A stretch of 64,000 nt of DNA from Nitrospira sp. (GCA_029194665.1 JARFXO010000001.1:1030484-1094483); one strand, 5' to 3'; counted from the stretch's first letter, positions 34,147-42,812 are shown. Notes: generated by a model not told the origin, from the sequence alone. Numbers and translations are program-made.

Positions 34147-34958
34147 CACGTCCCTAACCGCCCGGTGCGGCCGATCGCTGCTCGATCGGTTGAAGACTTC
34201 TTGACACCCCTGGCAATGATCGGCACCCACTCGCGGAATTGATCCAGCACGCCATGGTGCGTCGTATCCAGCCGGATCGGCGTGATGGAGACAAAGCCTT
34301 CTTCGATCGCCTCGTGATCAGCATCTTTGCTGCGACTCCAGGATATCCGCTCGCCGGCAATCCAATAATATTTACGTCCGCGCGGATCGAGCTTCTCGAT
34401 GATCGGATTATGAAACCGCCTTCGGCTGAGACAGGTAACCCGCACGCCGCTAATTCCGCGTTGCGGGCGATTTGGGATATTCACGTTCACGAGCGTCTCC
34501 TCCGGCAGACCCTGACCAAGGACAAGGCGGACCACACGTACCGCATAGGTCGTGCCAACGCCGAAGCGAAATGTCTCCACTCCTTCTTGGGATACCGCCA
34601 CGGACGGTATTCCAAGGATAGTCCCTTCCATCGCCGCCGACACGGTGCCCGAGTACATCACATCATCGCCGAGGTTGACCCCTTTGTTGATGCCGGACAC
34701 GACGATCGCGGGCGGTTGTGGCATGACCTTGAGCAGCGCAAGATTCACACAATCCACAGGGGTTCCATTCACGGCATATGTGCGTGGACTCAGTTCATGG
34801 ACCCGCAACGGCTTGTGTAATGTCACGGCGTGAGCCACTGCCGTGCGCTCCCGATCCGGGGCGACAATCCAGACTTCACCGATCGCAGCAAGCGCCTTCG
34901 CCAATGTCGTGATCCCCGGCGAGTGGATACCGTCGTCGTTAGTCACGAGGATACGCAT
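34146..34958 (-). CDS. surE: 5'/3'-nucleotidase SurE
   Basis: The 270-residue enzyme opens with MRILVTNDDGIHSPG, the metal-binding signature of SurE. It continues with VVSGINKGVNLGDDVMYSGTVSAAMEG, also diagnostic. SurE is a survival-stationary-phase nucleotide phosphatase with broad specificity. It is the first protein gene of the operon, 95 bases after the tRNA-Pro gene on the same strand. Confidence 0.95.
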   Translation of the reverse strand: MRILVTNDDGIHSPGITTLAKALAAIGEVWIVAPDRERTAVAHAVTLHKPLRVHELSPRTYAVNGTPVDCVNLALLKVMPQPPAIVVSGINKGVNLGDDVMYSGTVSAAMEGTILGIPSVAVSQEGVETFRFGVGTTYAVRVVRLVLGQGLPEETLVNVNIPNRPQRGISGVRVTCLSRRRFHNPIIEKLDPRGRKYYWIAGERISWSRSKDADHEAIEEGFVSITPIRLDTTHHGVLDQFREWVPIIARGVKKSSTDRAAIGRTGRLGT

Positions 34959-35053
34959 GATCAGCCTTCAGCAGAAAGAGCTGCGCGTGGCAGGTCTTTG
35001 GATCAAGACCGAGCCGGTGGATACAGCCGCTCAGTCCTCATCACTGTGGAAAT

Positions 35054-35130
35054 TGGTCGGGGCGGCGGGATTTGAACCCACGACCACTCGCACCCCAAGC
35101 GAGTGCGCTACCGGGCTGCGCTACGCCCCG
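35054..35130 (-). tRNA. tRNA-Pro (anticodon GGG)
   Basis: The minus strand folds as a 77-base cloverleaf with encoded CCA. The acceptor stem pairs CGGGGCG with CGCCCCG. The anticodon arm pairs CTCGC with GCGAG around loop TTGGGGT, whose central triplet is GGG. The T arm contains GGTTCAAATCC. GGG reads CCC/CCU proline codons. It is flanked by merR-like and surE genes. Confidence 0.95.
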
Positions 35131-35203
35131 ACACGTTCTTAACTCCGTAGGTACCCATCCTGGCAGATGAGCGTGCGACCGTCTTCGGTGAACTGCCCTT
35201 TAC

Positions 35204-35554
35204 TCACAATGAATGGGCGTCAATAATCTTGAGAATCACTTGGAGATCGCCCCTCAACTTTTTGGCGACCTCCTGCGGGCGCAGCCGACGTGAAGCAGCC
35301 TGGCCACGACGGACCCAATATCGCTTGACGCCCTCAAGGGTATGCCCCTCCTCATAGAGCATGCGCTTGATTTCCAGCACAGTTTCGACATCCCGTTGAA
35401 TATAGAGGCGTTGGTTCCCTCGACTCTTTTTGGGGTTCAAAAAAGTGAATTGAGATTCCCAGAAACGAAGGACATACGCGGGAAGCTTTGTCAATCGACT
35501 CACTTCGCCGATTTTATAGAAAACCTTGCTCCCCAGCCTGGGTTCAGTTCCCAT
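35204..35554 (-). CDS. MerR-family transcriptional regulator
   Basis: The 116-residue protein has a MerR winged helix: KIGEVSRLTKLPAYVLRFWESQFTFLNPKKSRGNQRLY. A short dimerisation helix with YEEGHTLEGVKRYW follows. There is no metal- or drug-binding C-terminal domain. The ATG at 35554 has TGAGG six bases upstream. MerR genes of this short type commonly lie next to ihfA in many phyla, as here; its targets are not known. Confidence 0.88.
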   Translation of the reverse strand: MGTEPRLGSKVFYKIGEVSRLTKLPAYVLRFWESQFTFLNPKKSRGNQRLYIQRDVETVLEIKRMLYEEGHTLEGVKRYWVRRGQAASRRLRPQEVAKKLRGDLQVILKIIDAHSL

Positions 35555-35634
35555 GACCGGCCTCACACTGTTCCTTGCCGTTTGTCGACTGAGCCGAGCT
35601 GGTTGTTGACCTGTCTATTTTGTTTACGCAGGAA

Positions 35635-35802
35635 GATCAAAAATGCCACCCGCAAGGCCGCAGCGAGCGAGCAGCCGCGCTGTGGACTGTCATCACCCGC
35701 CCACCCATCGCCTGTGTGAACAGGCGTTTGCTCAGGCTGTACGGTGCGGCTTTGAGCGATACGAGAACGAAGCGGGCGGTTATGTCCAGCATCCTGCTAT
35801 GA
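35635..35802. repeat. Suspected dispersed intergenic repeat element with hairpin
   Basis: The spacer between the IHF and MerR genes holds a G+C-rich block from an AAGGCCGCAGCGAGCGAG segment to a CAGCATCCTGC segment. It includes a perfect 7-bp stem, CGCCTGT/ACAGGCG, at 35709-35726. The flanking phrases resemble an intergenic element I recall as recurrent in Nitrospira genomes. It has no convincing reading frame. Status as a repeat cannot be shown from one copy. Confidence 0.4.
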
Positions 35803-36072
35803 ATTGACGTATTTCTTGAATACCTGGCTCGGACGAAACGTCACCACTCGACGGGGGGTAATACCGATTTCTTCTCCAGTTCGAGGATTTCGTCCTTTAC
35901 GGGCTCCCTTGCTACGGACAACAAAATTTCCAAACCCAGCGATTTTGACCGATTCGCCCTTCTGCAAGACGGACTTCAGCAAATTCAGCACAAACTCAAC
36001 GATGTCAGCTGCTTCATTTTTTGAGATGCCGACTTGCTTGAAAATTTCGTCACCGATATCCGCCTTTCTCAT
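35797..36072 (-). CDS. IHF-alpha/HU-type DNA-bending protein
   Basis: The 91-residue product is a complete bacterial DNA-binding protein of the HU/IHF family: MRKADIGDEIFKQVGISKNEA at the start, then KIAGFGNFVVRSKGARKGRNPRTGEEI with the DNA-inserting NPRTG loop, and TFRPSQVFKKYVN at the end. The sequence is closer to the IHF alpha type, which fits the merR-like neighbour. GGGGGGTGGC precedes the ATG. A good sigma-70 promoter lies upstream. Confidence 0.9.
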   Translation of the reverse strand: MRKADIGDEIFKQVGISKNEAADIVEFVLNLLKSVLQKGESVKIAGFGNFVVRSKGARKGRNPRTGEEIGITPRRVVTFRPSQVFKKYVNS

Positions 36073-36151
36073 GCCACCCCCCTACGTGACCACTGCAACC
36101 CGCCGCGTTTCAGCCTGACGGGCTCCTCTCGCAATGCGATGAGTTTTGCTT

Positions 36152-36180
36152 AAGTTACGTGAGGTTATGAGACCTGTCAA
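36152..36180 (-). promoter_or_regulatory. Sigma-70-type promoter for the IHF/HU gene
   Basis: On the minus strand TTGACA and TAACTT are separated by exactly 17 bases. The -10 element lies about 80 bases upstream of the ATG at 36072. The perfect -35 box makes this the clearest promoter in the window, although it was found by eye only. Confidence 0.6.
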
Positions 36181-36212
36181 GAATTAATTTGGTGAATGTT
36201 TGCGAAAATGCT

Positions 36213-37862
36213 CTAGCCCTTGGCGAGAAGCTTGTATTCAATACTGTCTACGAGTGCCTGCCAGGTCGCTTCGATGATGTTTTCTGAGACCCCCACGGTC
36301 CCCCACTTGTCCTTGTGGTCTCCTGATTCGATCAGCACACGCACTTTTGATTCGGTCCCTCGATTGGCGGCCAGCACGCGCACCTTATAGTCAAGCAGCT
36401 TTACTTCTCGAAGCTGAGGGTAGAATTTTTCCAATGACTTACGCAGCGCATGGTCAAGTGCATTGACCGGTCCGGCCCCGACAGCCGCCGTATGTTCGAT
36501 GGCCTCTCCCACCTTGACCATTACCGTCGCCTCAGAAAGAGGAGCTCCATTCTCCTGTTTTTTTTCAATGATGACTCGGAATCCAAGCAATTCAAACGAA
36601 GGCTTGTGGCTCCCCATCGCCTTCCGCATCAACAGTTCGAACGATCCTTCTGCACCTTCGAATTGATAGCCCTGGTTTTCACGGTCTTTCAGCGTATGTA
36701 TCAGCTCGTCGACCTTGGAATGGTTCTTTGGAAGCTTGATTCCGTAAGCTTCGATCTTATCGAGCAGGCCGCTCCGTCCCCCATAATCCGAGATCAGCAT
36801 CCGCTGTCGATTACCGACTTTGGTCGGATCGACATGCTCATAGGTAGCAGAATTCTTCAACACCGCATGAATATGGACTCCGCCTTTGTGAGCAAACGCA
36901 GCATCGCCGACATAGGGCTGATGCTTGTTCGGCATCAGATTTGCCACCTCGGTGACGAAACTCGAAACAGTTTTCAGATGGCTCAAGCGATCGGCCAAGG
37001 CAGGCCGCTTCATCTTCAACTCCAAATTGGGAATGATCGAACAAAGATTCGCGTTCCCACATCGCTCGCCGATCCCGTTGATCGTACCCTGCACCTGCAC
37101 GATGCCGGTCTCGATCGCCATCAGTGAATTGGCCACCGCCATTTCGCAGTCATTATGAGCGTGAATTCCGAGCGGAATCGGGCATTCTCGTCGAACCACT
37201 CGGCAAATCTCTCCGATCTCCCACGGCATCGTTCCACCGTTAGTGTCACACAGGATCACTCGCTCAGCTCCGGCCTCTACCGCTTTTCTGATGGTGGTGA
37301 GCGCGTACTCGGGATTCGTCTTGTATCCGTCGAAGAAATGTTCCGCATCGTAGAACACCCGGCGTCCCTTCCCGTGAAGGTATGCGATGGAGTCCGCGAT
37401 CAACTCCAGATTCTTAGCCAGCGAGATCCCGAGGGCATCCGTCACATGAAAGGACCAGGTTTTCCCGAACAGAGTGATCGTCTTCGTTTCGGCCCCGAGC
37501 AATGCCTGAAGATTGGGGTCCTTGCGGGCTGCATGGCTGGCTTTTCTGGTAGAGCCGAACGCGATGACCTCGGCATGTTTCAGTGGGATCGTCTTAATAA
37601 TCCGGAAGAACTCAATGTCTTTCGGATTCGCTCCGGGCCAGCCGCCTTCAATAAAATGAACCCCAAGGCTATCCAACTTTTGGGCAATGAGCACTTTGTC
37701 TTCCGCTGAAAAACTGACATCCTCCGCCTGGGCACCATCACGCAGCGTCGTGTCGTAGATTTCCAACGACGCTGCGTGATCGGCAGACAGCTTTCGCTCA
37801 AGAACCGGCTGTTGCTCACTCGAAGCGCGGGAAGAGCCGGATGGTGAGGTTCTGCGAGCCAT
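36213..37862 (-). CDS. cimA: (R)-citramalate synthase CimA
   Basis: The 549-residue enzyme belongs to the HMG-CoA lyase-like/IPMS family. It has YDTTLRDGAQ near residue 36, HAHNDCEMAVANSL and the NGIGERCGNANL segment, then a C-terminal LeuA allosteric domain (about 400-549) with DHALRKSLEKFYP. CimA joins acetyl-CoA and pyruvate to make citramalate for isoleucine, bypassing threonine; isopropylmalate synthase is the relative it could be confused with. Its length and the DGAQAEDVSFS start favour CimA. Feedback inhibition by isoleucine is typical of the C-terminal domain. Confidence 0.9.
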   Translation of the reverse strand: MARRTSPSGSSRASSEQQPVLERKLSADHAASLEIYDTTLRDGAQAEDVSFSAEDKVLIAQKLDSLGVHFIEGGWPGANPKDIEFFRIIKTIPLKHAEVIAFGSTRKASHAARKDPNLQALLGAETKTITLFGKTWSFHVTDALGISLAKNLELIADSIAYLHGKGRRVFYDAEHFFDGYKTNPEYALTTIRKAVEAGAERVILCDTNGGTMPWEIGEICRVVRRECPIPLGIHAHNDCEMAVANSLMAIETGIVQVQGTINGIGERCGNANLCSIIPNLELKMKRPALADRLSHLKTVSSFVTEVANLMPNKHQPYVGDAAFAHKGGVHIHAVLKNSATYEHVDPTKVGNRQRMLISDYGGRSGLLDKIEAYGIKLPKNHSKVDELIHTLKDRENQGYQFEGAEGSFELLMRKAMGSHKPSFELLGFRVIIEKKQENGAPLSEATVMVKVGEAIEHTAAVGAGPVNALDHALRKSLEKFYPQLREVKLLDYKVRVLAANRGTESKVRVLIESGDHKDKWGTVGVSENIIEATWQALVDSIEYKLLAKG

Positions 37863-38145
37863 GGGAAGAAAGGGTATCAGGAGCGGGACTCTCCTGTCGA
37901 GACGTCAAGGTCCGGCAATTCGCGGCAGCCTGAGTCACTGGCGATCAGCCGAAATTCGTCAAGACGTCCCCCCGTGCTTGTGTGCATGATGGGATTAAAG
38001 GGAGCCAAACTTTGAATGTATCCTCGAAACTCTTGATCAGGCAGCCGATCCACCTATCCGTCCCACCCCTCAAATCCATTTTTTCCATAGCATCGACTCA
38101 CCGGTGATGCAGGCTCCGTCGAGAACGGACATCGACGGTCGCTTG

Positions 38146-38754
38146 TCACTGTGGATGTTGATCCCCTCCACCGGATCCCCCACTCCCATGACCGCTACCA
38201 CCCTGCCCGCTGCCTCCCATCATTCCACCTCCCATGCCCCCACGACCCATGCCGCCCATCATCCCTCCCATTCCACCTCCCTGCCGCGTATCGCTCTTCA
38301 TTTGCTCGTGATGGGCACGGTCCTTTTCTCGTTGATCAGGAGTCAATAGGGCCATGGCGCTGCGCTTACTTTTGATCGCCTCGAATAAACAGGCCCCTTC
38401 CGCTTTTTTTAGTTGCTCGACTTTCGCCTGAATCGCATTGAGGTCGGCCTGCTCATCTTCCGCCAGCGCATGGAGTTCAAGTTTTGCCACCTTGACATCG
38501 GCTTCCAGCCGAGCTTCGGTTCGTCTGAAATCAAGCTGCAAGGCCTTGAGCTTGCCGATTTGTTCCGGCGTCAGCCCGATCTCCTTGGCATGTTTCAGCA
38601 GATGTTTCAGATAGTGCCCGCTATGGTCATCTTGGGCCTCCTGATCATGACCACCGTGCATCATCATTCCCTGGCCTTCGTCCGCAAGGCCCAGGAATGC
38701 GACCATCGCGATAATCACCGTCGCTCCCCTTAGCCCAACAATCCGCTTCGTCAT
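38146..38754 (-). CDS. Spy/CpxP-like periplasmic protein with Gly/Met-rich tail
   Basis: The 202-residue protein has a signal peptide, then a helical domain with the Spy-type pattern GLTPEQIGKLKALQLDFRRTEARL and LTPDQREKDRAHHEQM. The domain closest to LTxxQ heavy-metal resistance proteins (CnrR/ZraP/Spy) covers about residues 50-150. The last 50 residues are a Gly/Met/Ser/His-rich repeat (GGMGGMMGGMGRGG), which could bind copper or other soft metals. AGAGGTG precedes the ATG at 38754. Confidence 0.8.
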   Translation of the reverse strand: MTKRIVGLRGATVIIAMVAFLGLADEGQGMMMHGGHDQEAQDDHSGHYLKHLLKHAKEIGLTPEQIGKLKALQLDFRRTEARLEADVKVAKLELHALAEDEQADLNAIQAKVEQLKKAEGACLFEAIKSKRSAMALLTPDQREKDRAHHEQMKSDTRQGGGMGGMMGGMGRGGMGGGMMGGSGQGGSGHGSGGSGGGDQHPQ

Positions 38755-38837
38755 AACCATCACCTCTCACGTTAGACAATCGGAGATCCTGTATCCGTGG
38801 TGTTAGGGCCTGTTCCTAGGCACCCAACACCCTCCAC

Positions 38838-39422
38838 TCACTCAGATACCGGGATTGAAATCAGCACACCGCCCAGCACGTCGTTGAGCTTATAGTCACG
38901 CCTCGTGCTACGGGGGTCGGCGTTATGACAGGTCACACAACTTGGCGAAACGGCTTGGTCTGCGTAAACGGCTTGGAAGGATCGACCGCCGCCCTCCTTG
39001 ACGAAGCCCTTGTACGGCTGCTCGGGATGAGCCATTACCGCCTCGAGTGCCTTCTGTTCAAACTCGGTTCGCGGGCCGCTCTGCTTGTTGATCGGATTGA
39101 GGCTGATCAACCGATAACGCACCTTGCTTCCCGTCAGCTCGGCCAAGCTCGAGGATTCCTGAATGAATTGAGCCGGCAGAGGAAGCGCGTTTTCCAAACG
39201 CCATTTCTCCGACGATTTGATCGCGCCCGTCCCCCGCATTCGCTCCACGACGTGGACTGTATAAAATGTCCTGTCGGCTGACAGGACTGAATAGATATAA
39301 TCCGTCACGGTCGCCAATGGAACGCTCTCGGGCGATTCCTTCCCGGCGTTACCCGCTTCCCAACTGCCAAGCACACAGACCGTGACGCTCAAGGCTCCAA
39401 CAAGCCATTTCCTTGTTGACAT
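38838..39422 (-). CDS. Tll0287-like haem-domain protein (DUF3365)
   Basis: The 194-residue exported protein has a signal peptide (about 5-25) and a PAS-like DUF3365/Tll0287 domain. The domain carries the core FKxxS-like helix and the haem c attachment site SCVTCHNADP near residue 163. It keeps YKGFVKEGGGRSFQAVYADQ, a typical Tll0287 stretch. Such proteins are periplasmic single-haem sensors or electron carriers. GGGAGGGTGTC precedes the ATG at 39422. It lies near other small redox genes. Confidence 0.82.
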   Translation of the reverse strand: MSTRKWLVGALSVTVCVLGSWEAGNAGKESPESVPLATVTDYIYSVLSADRTFYTVHVVERMRGTGAIKSSEKWRLENALPLPAQFIQESSSLAELTGSKVRYRLISLNPINKQSGPRTEFEQKALEAVMAHPEQPYKGFVKEGGGRSFQAVYADQAVSPSCVTCHNADPRSTRRDYKLNDVLGGVLISIPVSE

Positions 39423-39690
39423 GACACCCTCCCTTCGACCGAACCTCATCCAGCTGGGAGACCGACACAACAAGATGATAAAAAATGGCGAATCCCTCTC
39501 CTCTCGCTTGTGGGACGGTGGAAGTTCTTCTCTTGAAGATTATCCCCTGCCCTCGCAGTTCTTTCATCTCAGACGTCACTAGCTCCCACCCTGCTTAAAC
39601 CCTACCTCCAAGGGTTTCGCCAAGATGTGTAATGTCGTGCTCCATGTGAAGCGGTGCCGGCCCAGTCATGCGCACCCGCGACCCTCGCCC

Positions 39691-40134
39691 TCAGCCCGCA
39701 TCGTCTTCGATGGATACTCCAAGTCCGATCCAGGCCCTTAAGAGATCGTGGCGAGTGATTGAGTACGCCACCTTCCCATTCTTCTTCACCGGCAAGCTCA
39801 AGAGTCGTTTGTCCTCCATGATTTTCACCGCATCATCGACACTCGTCTCCTCGGTCACGGCGATGTGCTCCTTCACCATCACCTCTTCGGCTGTTAACCG
39901 GTTGAGATCCTTTTTGGCTTCCAGCGCCCGAAGAATATCGAACTCACTGATGAAGCCGACGAAAACACCTTGTTCGTCAACGATCGGTGCACCGGGCGTA
40001 TGAGTGGCCAGGAGTTCAACGGCAACTCCCATCGCATTTTGATCACGACGAAACACTAGGTCGTTCGTTGCACGCAACTGCCCGACGGTCTTGAACCCTC
40101 CCATAGGAACCCCTGGCCCGGTTAGCGTAGTCAT
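39691..40134 (-). CDS. CBS-domain pair protein
   Basis: The 147-residue soluble protein is two CBS domains: the first with HTPGAPIVDEQGVFVGFISEFDIL, the second with VTEETSVDDAVKIMEDKRLLSLPVKKNGKVAYSITRHDLLR. Such pairs bind adenine nucleotides and regulate partner enzymes or channels. AGGAGGAGG precedes the ATG at 40134. It has no fused catalytic domain, so its target is unknown. Confidence 0.88.
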   Translation of the reverse strand: MTTLTGPGVPMGGFKTVGQLRATNDLVFRRDQNAMGVAVELLATHTPGAPIVDEQGVFVGFISEFDILRALEAKKDLNRLTAEEVMVKEHIAVTEETSVDDAVKIMEDKRLLSLPVKKNGKVAYSITRHDLLRAWIGLGVSIEDDAG

Positions 40135-40511
40135 TGCGCCTCCTCCTGATTGATGGCTGATAGAGCTGAATTCGTTGTTTGTACGAAAGCCTCTCTCTCC
40201 TCTAATGATTGAGAGCCGTCCTCCTCAACATTGGATTCAGAAAAATTGAGTACGATTCTGATACCGTCACCACAATGCAAGACATGTGCGATGGGTATTG
40301 AGTGAAACTGCGGCTGGGGAGAGCTAACCCAAGCGGTGGGAGACCGATGTGATGCAGGAATACCCAGAACGAAATGGTCAGGTGGGGAAAAACGCGACAA
40401 AAGAGTGTGATGGGCCGATGGCTTCTGAGCGCTTAGTCAGTGCTTCCAATGACCTCGTAATCGACCCTCGGTCAGGTGATGCATGCTTCGTTAAGAAACG
40501 GCCAAAGACTT
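40135..40511. other. Intergenic stretch without a supported gene
   Basis: These 377 bases contain only a weak minus-strand frame (to 40400, TTG start) that overlaps the CBS gene start and resembles nothing known. I see no repeat, tRNA or clear terminator here. It may hold the CBS gene promoter. Confidence 0.4.
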
Positions 40512-41048
40512 TCACTCATCTATACCGTCTCTTCGCCCTTGATGTCCCCTGCCTTGCATCCCATCCATACCTTCACCCGGTCCCATGCCTCCTCTATGAC
40601 CCCTCATGCCTGGTCCATGTCTCCGGGAAAAGGTCCGCTCATACTGAATGAGGGCCCAGATCTCTTCATCGGACAAGACCTGACCAAACCCGATCATCCC
40701 GGTGCCGGGCGAGCCATGTTTGATGACCCAGAAGACTTCTCCTTCCGTGCGATGCCGCCAAAACCCGTGGTGCTGAAAATTCCGAGGAGCGGGATTCAGT
40801 TTGGTGCCGGCAGGCCCTTTGCCGTCTCCGTTTGCTCCATGACAGGTGAAGCAGGTGCCCTTGCCGTTGTAAATCACCTTACCTTGCTCAATGACCTCGG
40901 GAGTATTCGACAAGGGGCTCCTGAGAGCCCTAGCTTCGGCCAGCTTATCGGCGGGCACTCTCGGCTGCATCATGTGCCGCTCTGCTGCAGCGGCGGGGAT
41001 CGCAAAGACAACCACGACAACCAATAACAGGAACCGGCTCATCTTCAT
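40512..41048 (-). CDS. Monohaem c-type cytochrome with Gly/Met/His-rich tail
   Basis: The 178-residue protein has a signal peptide (about 4-20, AIPAAAA), then a class I cytochrome c domain with haem site GTCFTCHGANGDGKGP and a likely axial Met in GTGMIGFGQ. The closing LSDEEIWALIQYERTF helix is typical. The C-terminal 35 residues (GPGMRGHRGGMGPGEGMDGM) form a Met/Gly/His-rich tail like that of the Spy-like protein nearby. It is probably a periplasmic electron carrier. Confidence 0.85.
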   Translation of the reverse strand: MKMSRFLLLVVVVVFAIPAAAAERHMMQPRVPADKLAEARALRSPLSNTPEVIEQGKVIYNGKGTCFTCHGANGDGKGPAGTKLNPAPRNFQHHGFWRHRTEGEVFWVIKHGSPGTGMIGFGQVLSDEEIWALIQYERTFSRRHGPGMRGHRGGMGPGEGMDGMQGRGHQGRRDGIDE

Positions 41049-41076
41049 CACCCTGTTCCTCCATTCATTCCACAAA

Positions 41077-41436
41077 TCAGAACATCACGTTCCGATCACG
41101 CTCGGCGACGGCTTTGACGTAATCCGGCATGCCTTTGATGGAAGCGCCGGCCACCAGATCTGCTACGCCAATTTGTCTGGCCACGGCACAGGCGCCACAC
41201 ACCCAGATCGGCACACCAGACGCCTGGATCGCGGCGAGTAGTTCTTTCAACGGAGTCAGGTTCACACCAGTTATGTGATCAGCCACGCCTTTCCTCCCCA
41301 ACGTCACAGCTTCATTCCACAGCCACAGCACCACGTCATGTCCTTGTTCCTTGGCCGTCTTGGCTGCCATGAACGGCAAGGTTGCCATCGTGGGATCGTC
41401 TGTTCCTCGGCTGCCGGAAATGATGAAAGTCGCCAT
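41077..41436 (-). CDS. DsrE/DsrF-like sulfur-relay family protein
   Basis: The 119-residue protein starts MATFIISGSRGTDDPT and has the Rossmann-like DsrE fold. Its GVPIWVCGACAVARQIGV segment contains Cys residues at the position where family members carry persulfide. The spacing of hydrophobic strands fits DsrE/YchN. Partners such as TusB/TusC are not seen here. It is 28 bases from the cytochrome c gene on the same strand. Confidence 0.8.
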   Translation of the reverse strand: MATFIISGSRGTDDPTMATLPFMAAKTAKEQGHDVVLWLWNEAVTLGRKGVADHITGVNLTPLKELLAAIQASGVPIWVCGACAVARQIGVADLVAGASIKGMPDYVKAVAERDRNVMF

Positions 41437-41465
41437 CGTCTAGTACTCCCTTCCTGTGTGGAATG

Positions 41466-41880
41466 TCATGGTTTGAGTGACGCTATCGTTTCCAGTGATG
41501 GCGCGAAGAATGTCGCGCCTGTGACGGCCCGGCTGAATTCCATTAATCGATCGTGTTTCCCATCGTCTGCCGTCCCCATCATGCGAGCCAACATCAGGTC
41601 GAAAATGTCGAGAGACTTCGTATAGGCGCCGAAGTTACGCCCCGCTGCATGGGCGGTTCCCCGACGAGAGCCGATCCCAGAGGCCGGAACCGATACCAAA
41701 CGTGCGGAAGAGTCATGCCCTCGTCTCACGAATTGCGAGCGCCTTCGCCGTCGGGAGAATATCCCCTATTGCCTTGACCCATGCCGAGCGCTCGGCACCA
41801 TGGCCGAATGTAAAGGTGAGAAAATAGGCATGAGGGCTCCCTGCCACAAGGACGTCGATTGCGATGTCGGCATCAGCCAT
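41466..41880 (-). pseudogene. Dyp-type peroxidase remnant with internal deletion
   Basis: Two disconnected frames resemble the ends of a Dyp-type peroxidase. A 55-codon piece at 41713-41880 has GSPHAYFLTFTFGHG, like the N-terminal strand. An out-of-frame piece ending at 41466 has YTKSLDIFDLMLARM and FSRAVTGATFFAPSL, like the C-terminal end. The middle of the enzyme, including the GxxDG segment and the haem-ligand His, is missing. The most direct reading is an internal deletion plus frame change. Alternatively the first piece is an unrelated small gene. Confidence 0.5.
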
Positions 41881-41947
41881 TCCGTTCTACTCCGTCGTTC
41901 CTCAATCGCATCCGGCTGCATCCAGCTGTCGGCTCTTAGACTGGACC

Positions 41948-42166
41948 TCATTTCTTCACACCGGGCGCTGGAGAGCAGGTATTGATCCCCAACAGCGAGG
42001 ACAGAGGGCAATATCCCACCACCCCGGTGAGCAGTAGTATAACCCCCACCGCAAGGGAGGCTCCTGCAACGGCGGTTGAAACCCCCGCAAAGAGGCCGAT
42101 CATGATCGCCAGTAGTCCTGCTCCAATTCGAATTGGTCTCTCAATCCCTCCCACATTGCACTTCAT
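41948..42166 (-). CDS. DUF2892 (YgaP-type) small membrane protein
   Basis: The 72-residue protein has two hydrophobic helices and the signature MKCNVGGIERPIRIGAG, then VVGYCPLSSLLGINTC near the end, diagnostic of DUF2892. Family members often accompany rhodanese or sulfur and metal stress genes. AGGAGG lies seven bases before the ATG at 42166. Its role is not known. Confidence 0.85.
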   Translation of the reverse strand: MKCNVGGIERPIRIGAGLLAIMIGLFAGVSTAVAGASLAVGVILLLTGVVGYCPLSSLLGINTCSPAPGVKK

Positions 42167-42250
42167 TGCCACACCTCCTCGCTAAATCTGAGCGCTGTTG
42201 ATTCGCCTGTCACGATGATATGAGACAACGCGCGCACATTGGATTCACCT

Positions 42251-42463
42251 TTATGGTTGTCCACGAGACTCAACCCCGAGCGTGCGCACATAAGCCAAGA
42301 CCTCCCACATCTCTTCATCAGGGAGGCTGTATTTCCACGCACCCAGGGCAGTATTCGGTTTGCCTTCATGAATGCGTCGGGACAACGTGCCGTCGAATCG
42401 ATTTTGGACAACAGACGAAATGAGATCGATCGGCGTACCATTAGCCGTCAATGCGTATGACAA
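42251..42463 (-). pseudogene. 5'-truncated cytochrome c fragment
   Basis: The frame encodes the C-terminal half of a class I cytochrome c: an NRFDGTLSRRIHEGKP segment and a closing helix LPDEEMWEVLAYVRTLG. There is no CxxCH haem site, and a TAA codon lies four codons upstream of its first possible start (TTG at 42463). It is most simply a 5'-deleted gene. Similar small fragments flank it, suggesting rearrangement here. Confidence 0.6.
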
Positions 42464-42630
42464 TGTGCGTCTTTATTCGTCAATCACTTATGTTGTTTTG
42501 TTGATATCGCGCGGAGAACCAGGAGTCGATCGGCAAAAACCTCCGCAGAGCCGCTTCGCCCAATGATGCGGAATGCTACAGAGTTTAACCTTGAATCACT
42601 TGAACTAATGTTTAGTGGGTAGTATCCTGG

Positions 42631-42708
42631 CTCATTTCCACCGCTCATTTCCACCGCTCATTTCCACCGCTCATTTCCACCGCTCATTTCCACCGCTCAT
42701 TTCCACCG
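42631..42708. repeat. Six perfect tandem copies of a 13-bp unit
   Basis: The unit ctcatttccaccg is repeated six times without change or spacer. It ends 173 bases before the start codon of the lipopeptide synthetase. It is not an array with spacers, so not CRISPR. Copy number could vary by slippage, and the repeat may serve as a regulator site or be neutral. Confidence 0.95.
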
Positions 42709-42812
42709 ACCGCAAGTCGACGGCAGATCTTACATAAGGAAAGATGTGCCCTTCGAGTGAGGATGAAACGTTCGGGAAGAAACTCATTTGCGGTTAGAAA
42801 CAGGGAAATTCT

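Noticed and set aside
35709-35726. Hairpin considered as an intrinsic terminator
   Set aside because: The stem is good, but it is not followed by a run of T on either strand.
40131-40400. 89-codon minus-strand frame before the CBS gene
   Set aside because: It has a TTG start with no ribosome site and no family resemblance, though it overlaps the CBS start by four bases.
42631-42708. Possible CRISPR array
   Set aside because: The 13-bp units are directly adjacent with no spacers, and no cas gene is in the window.
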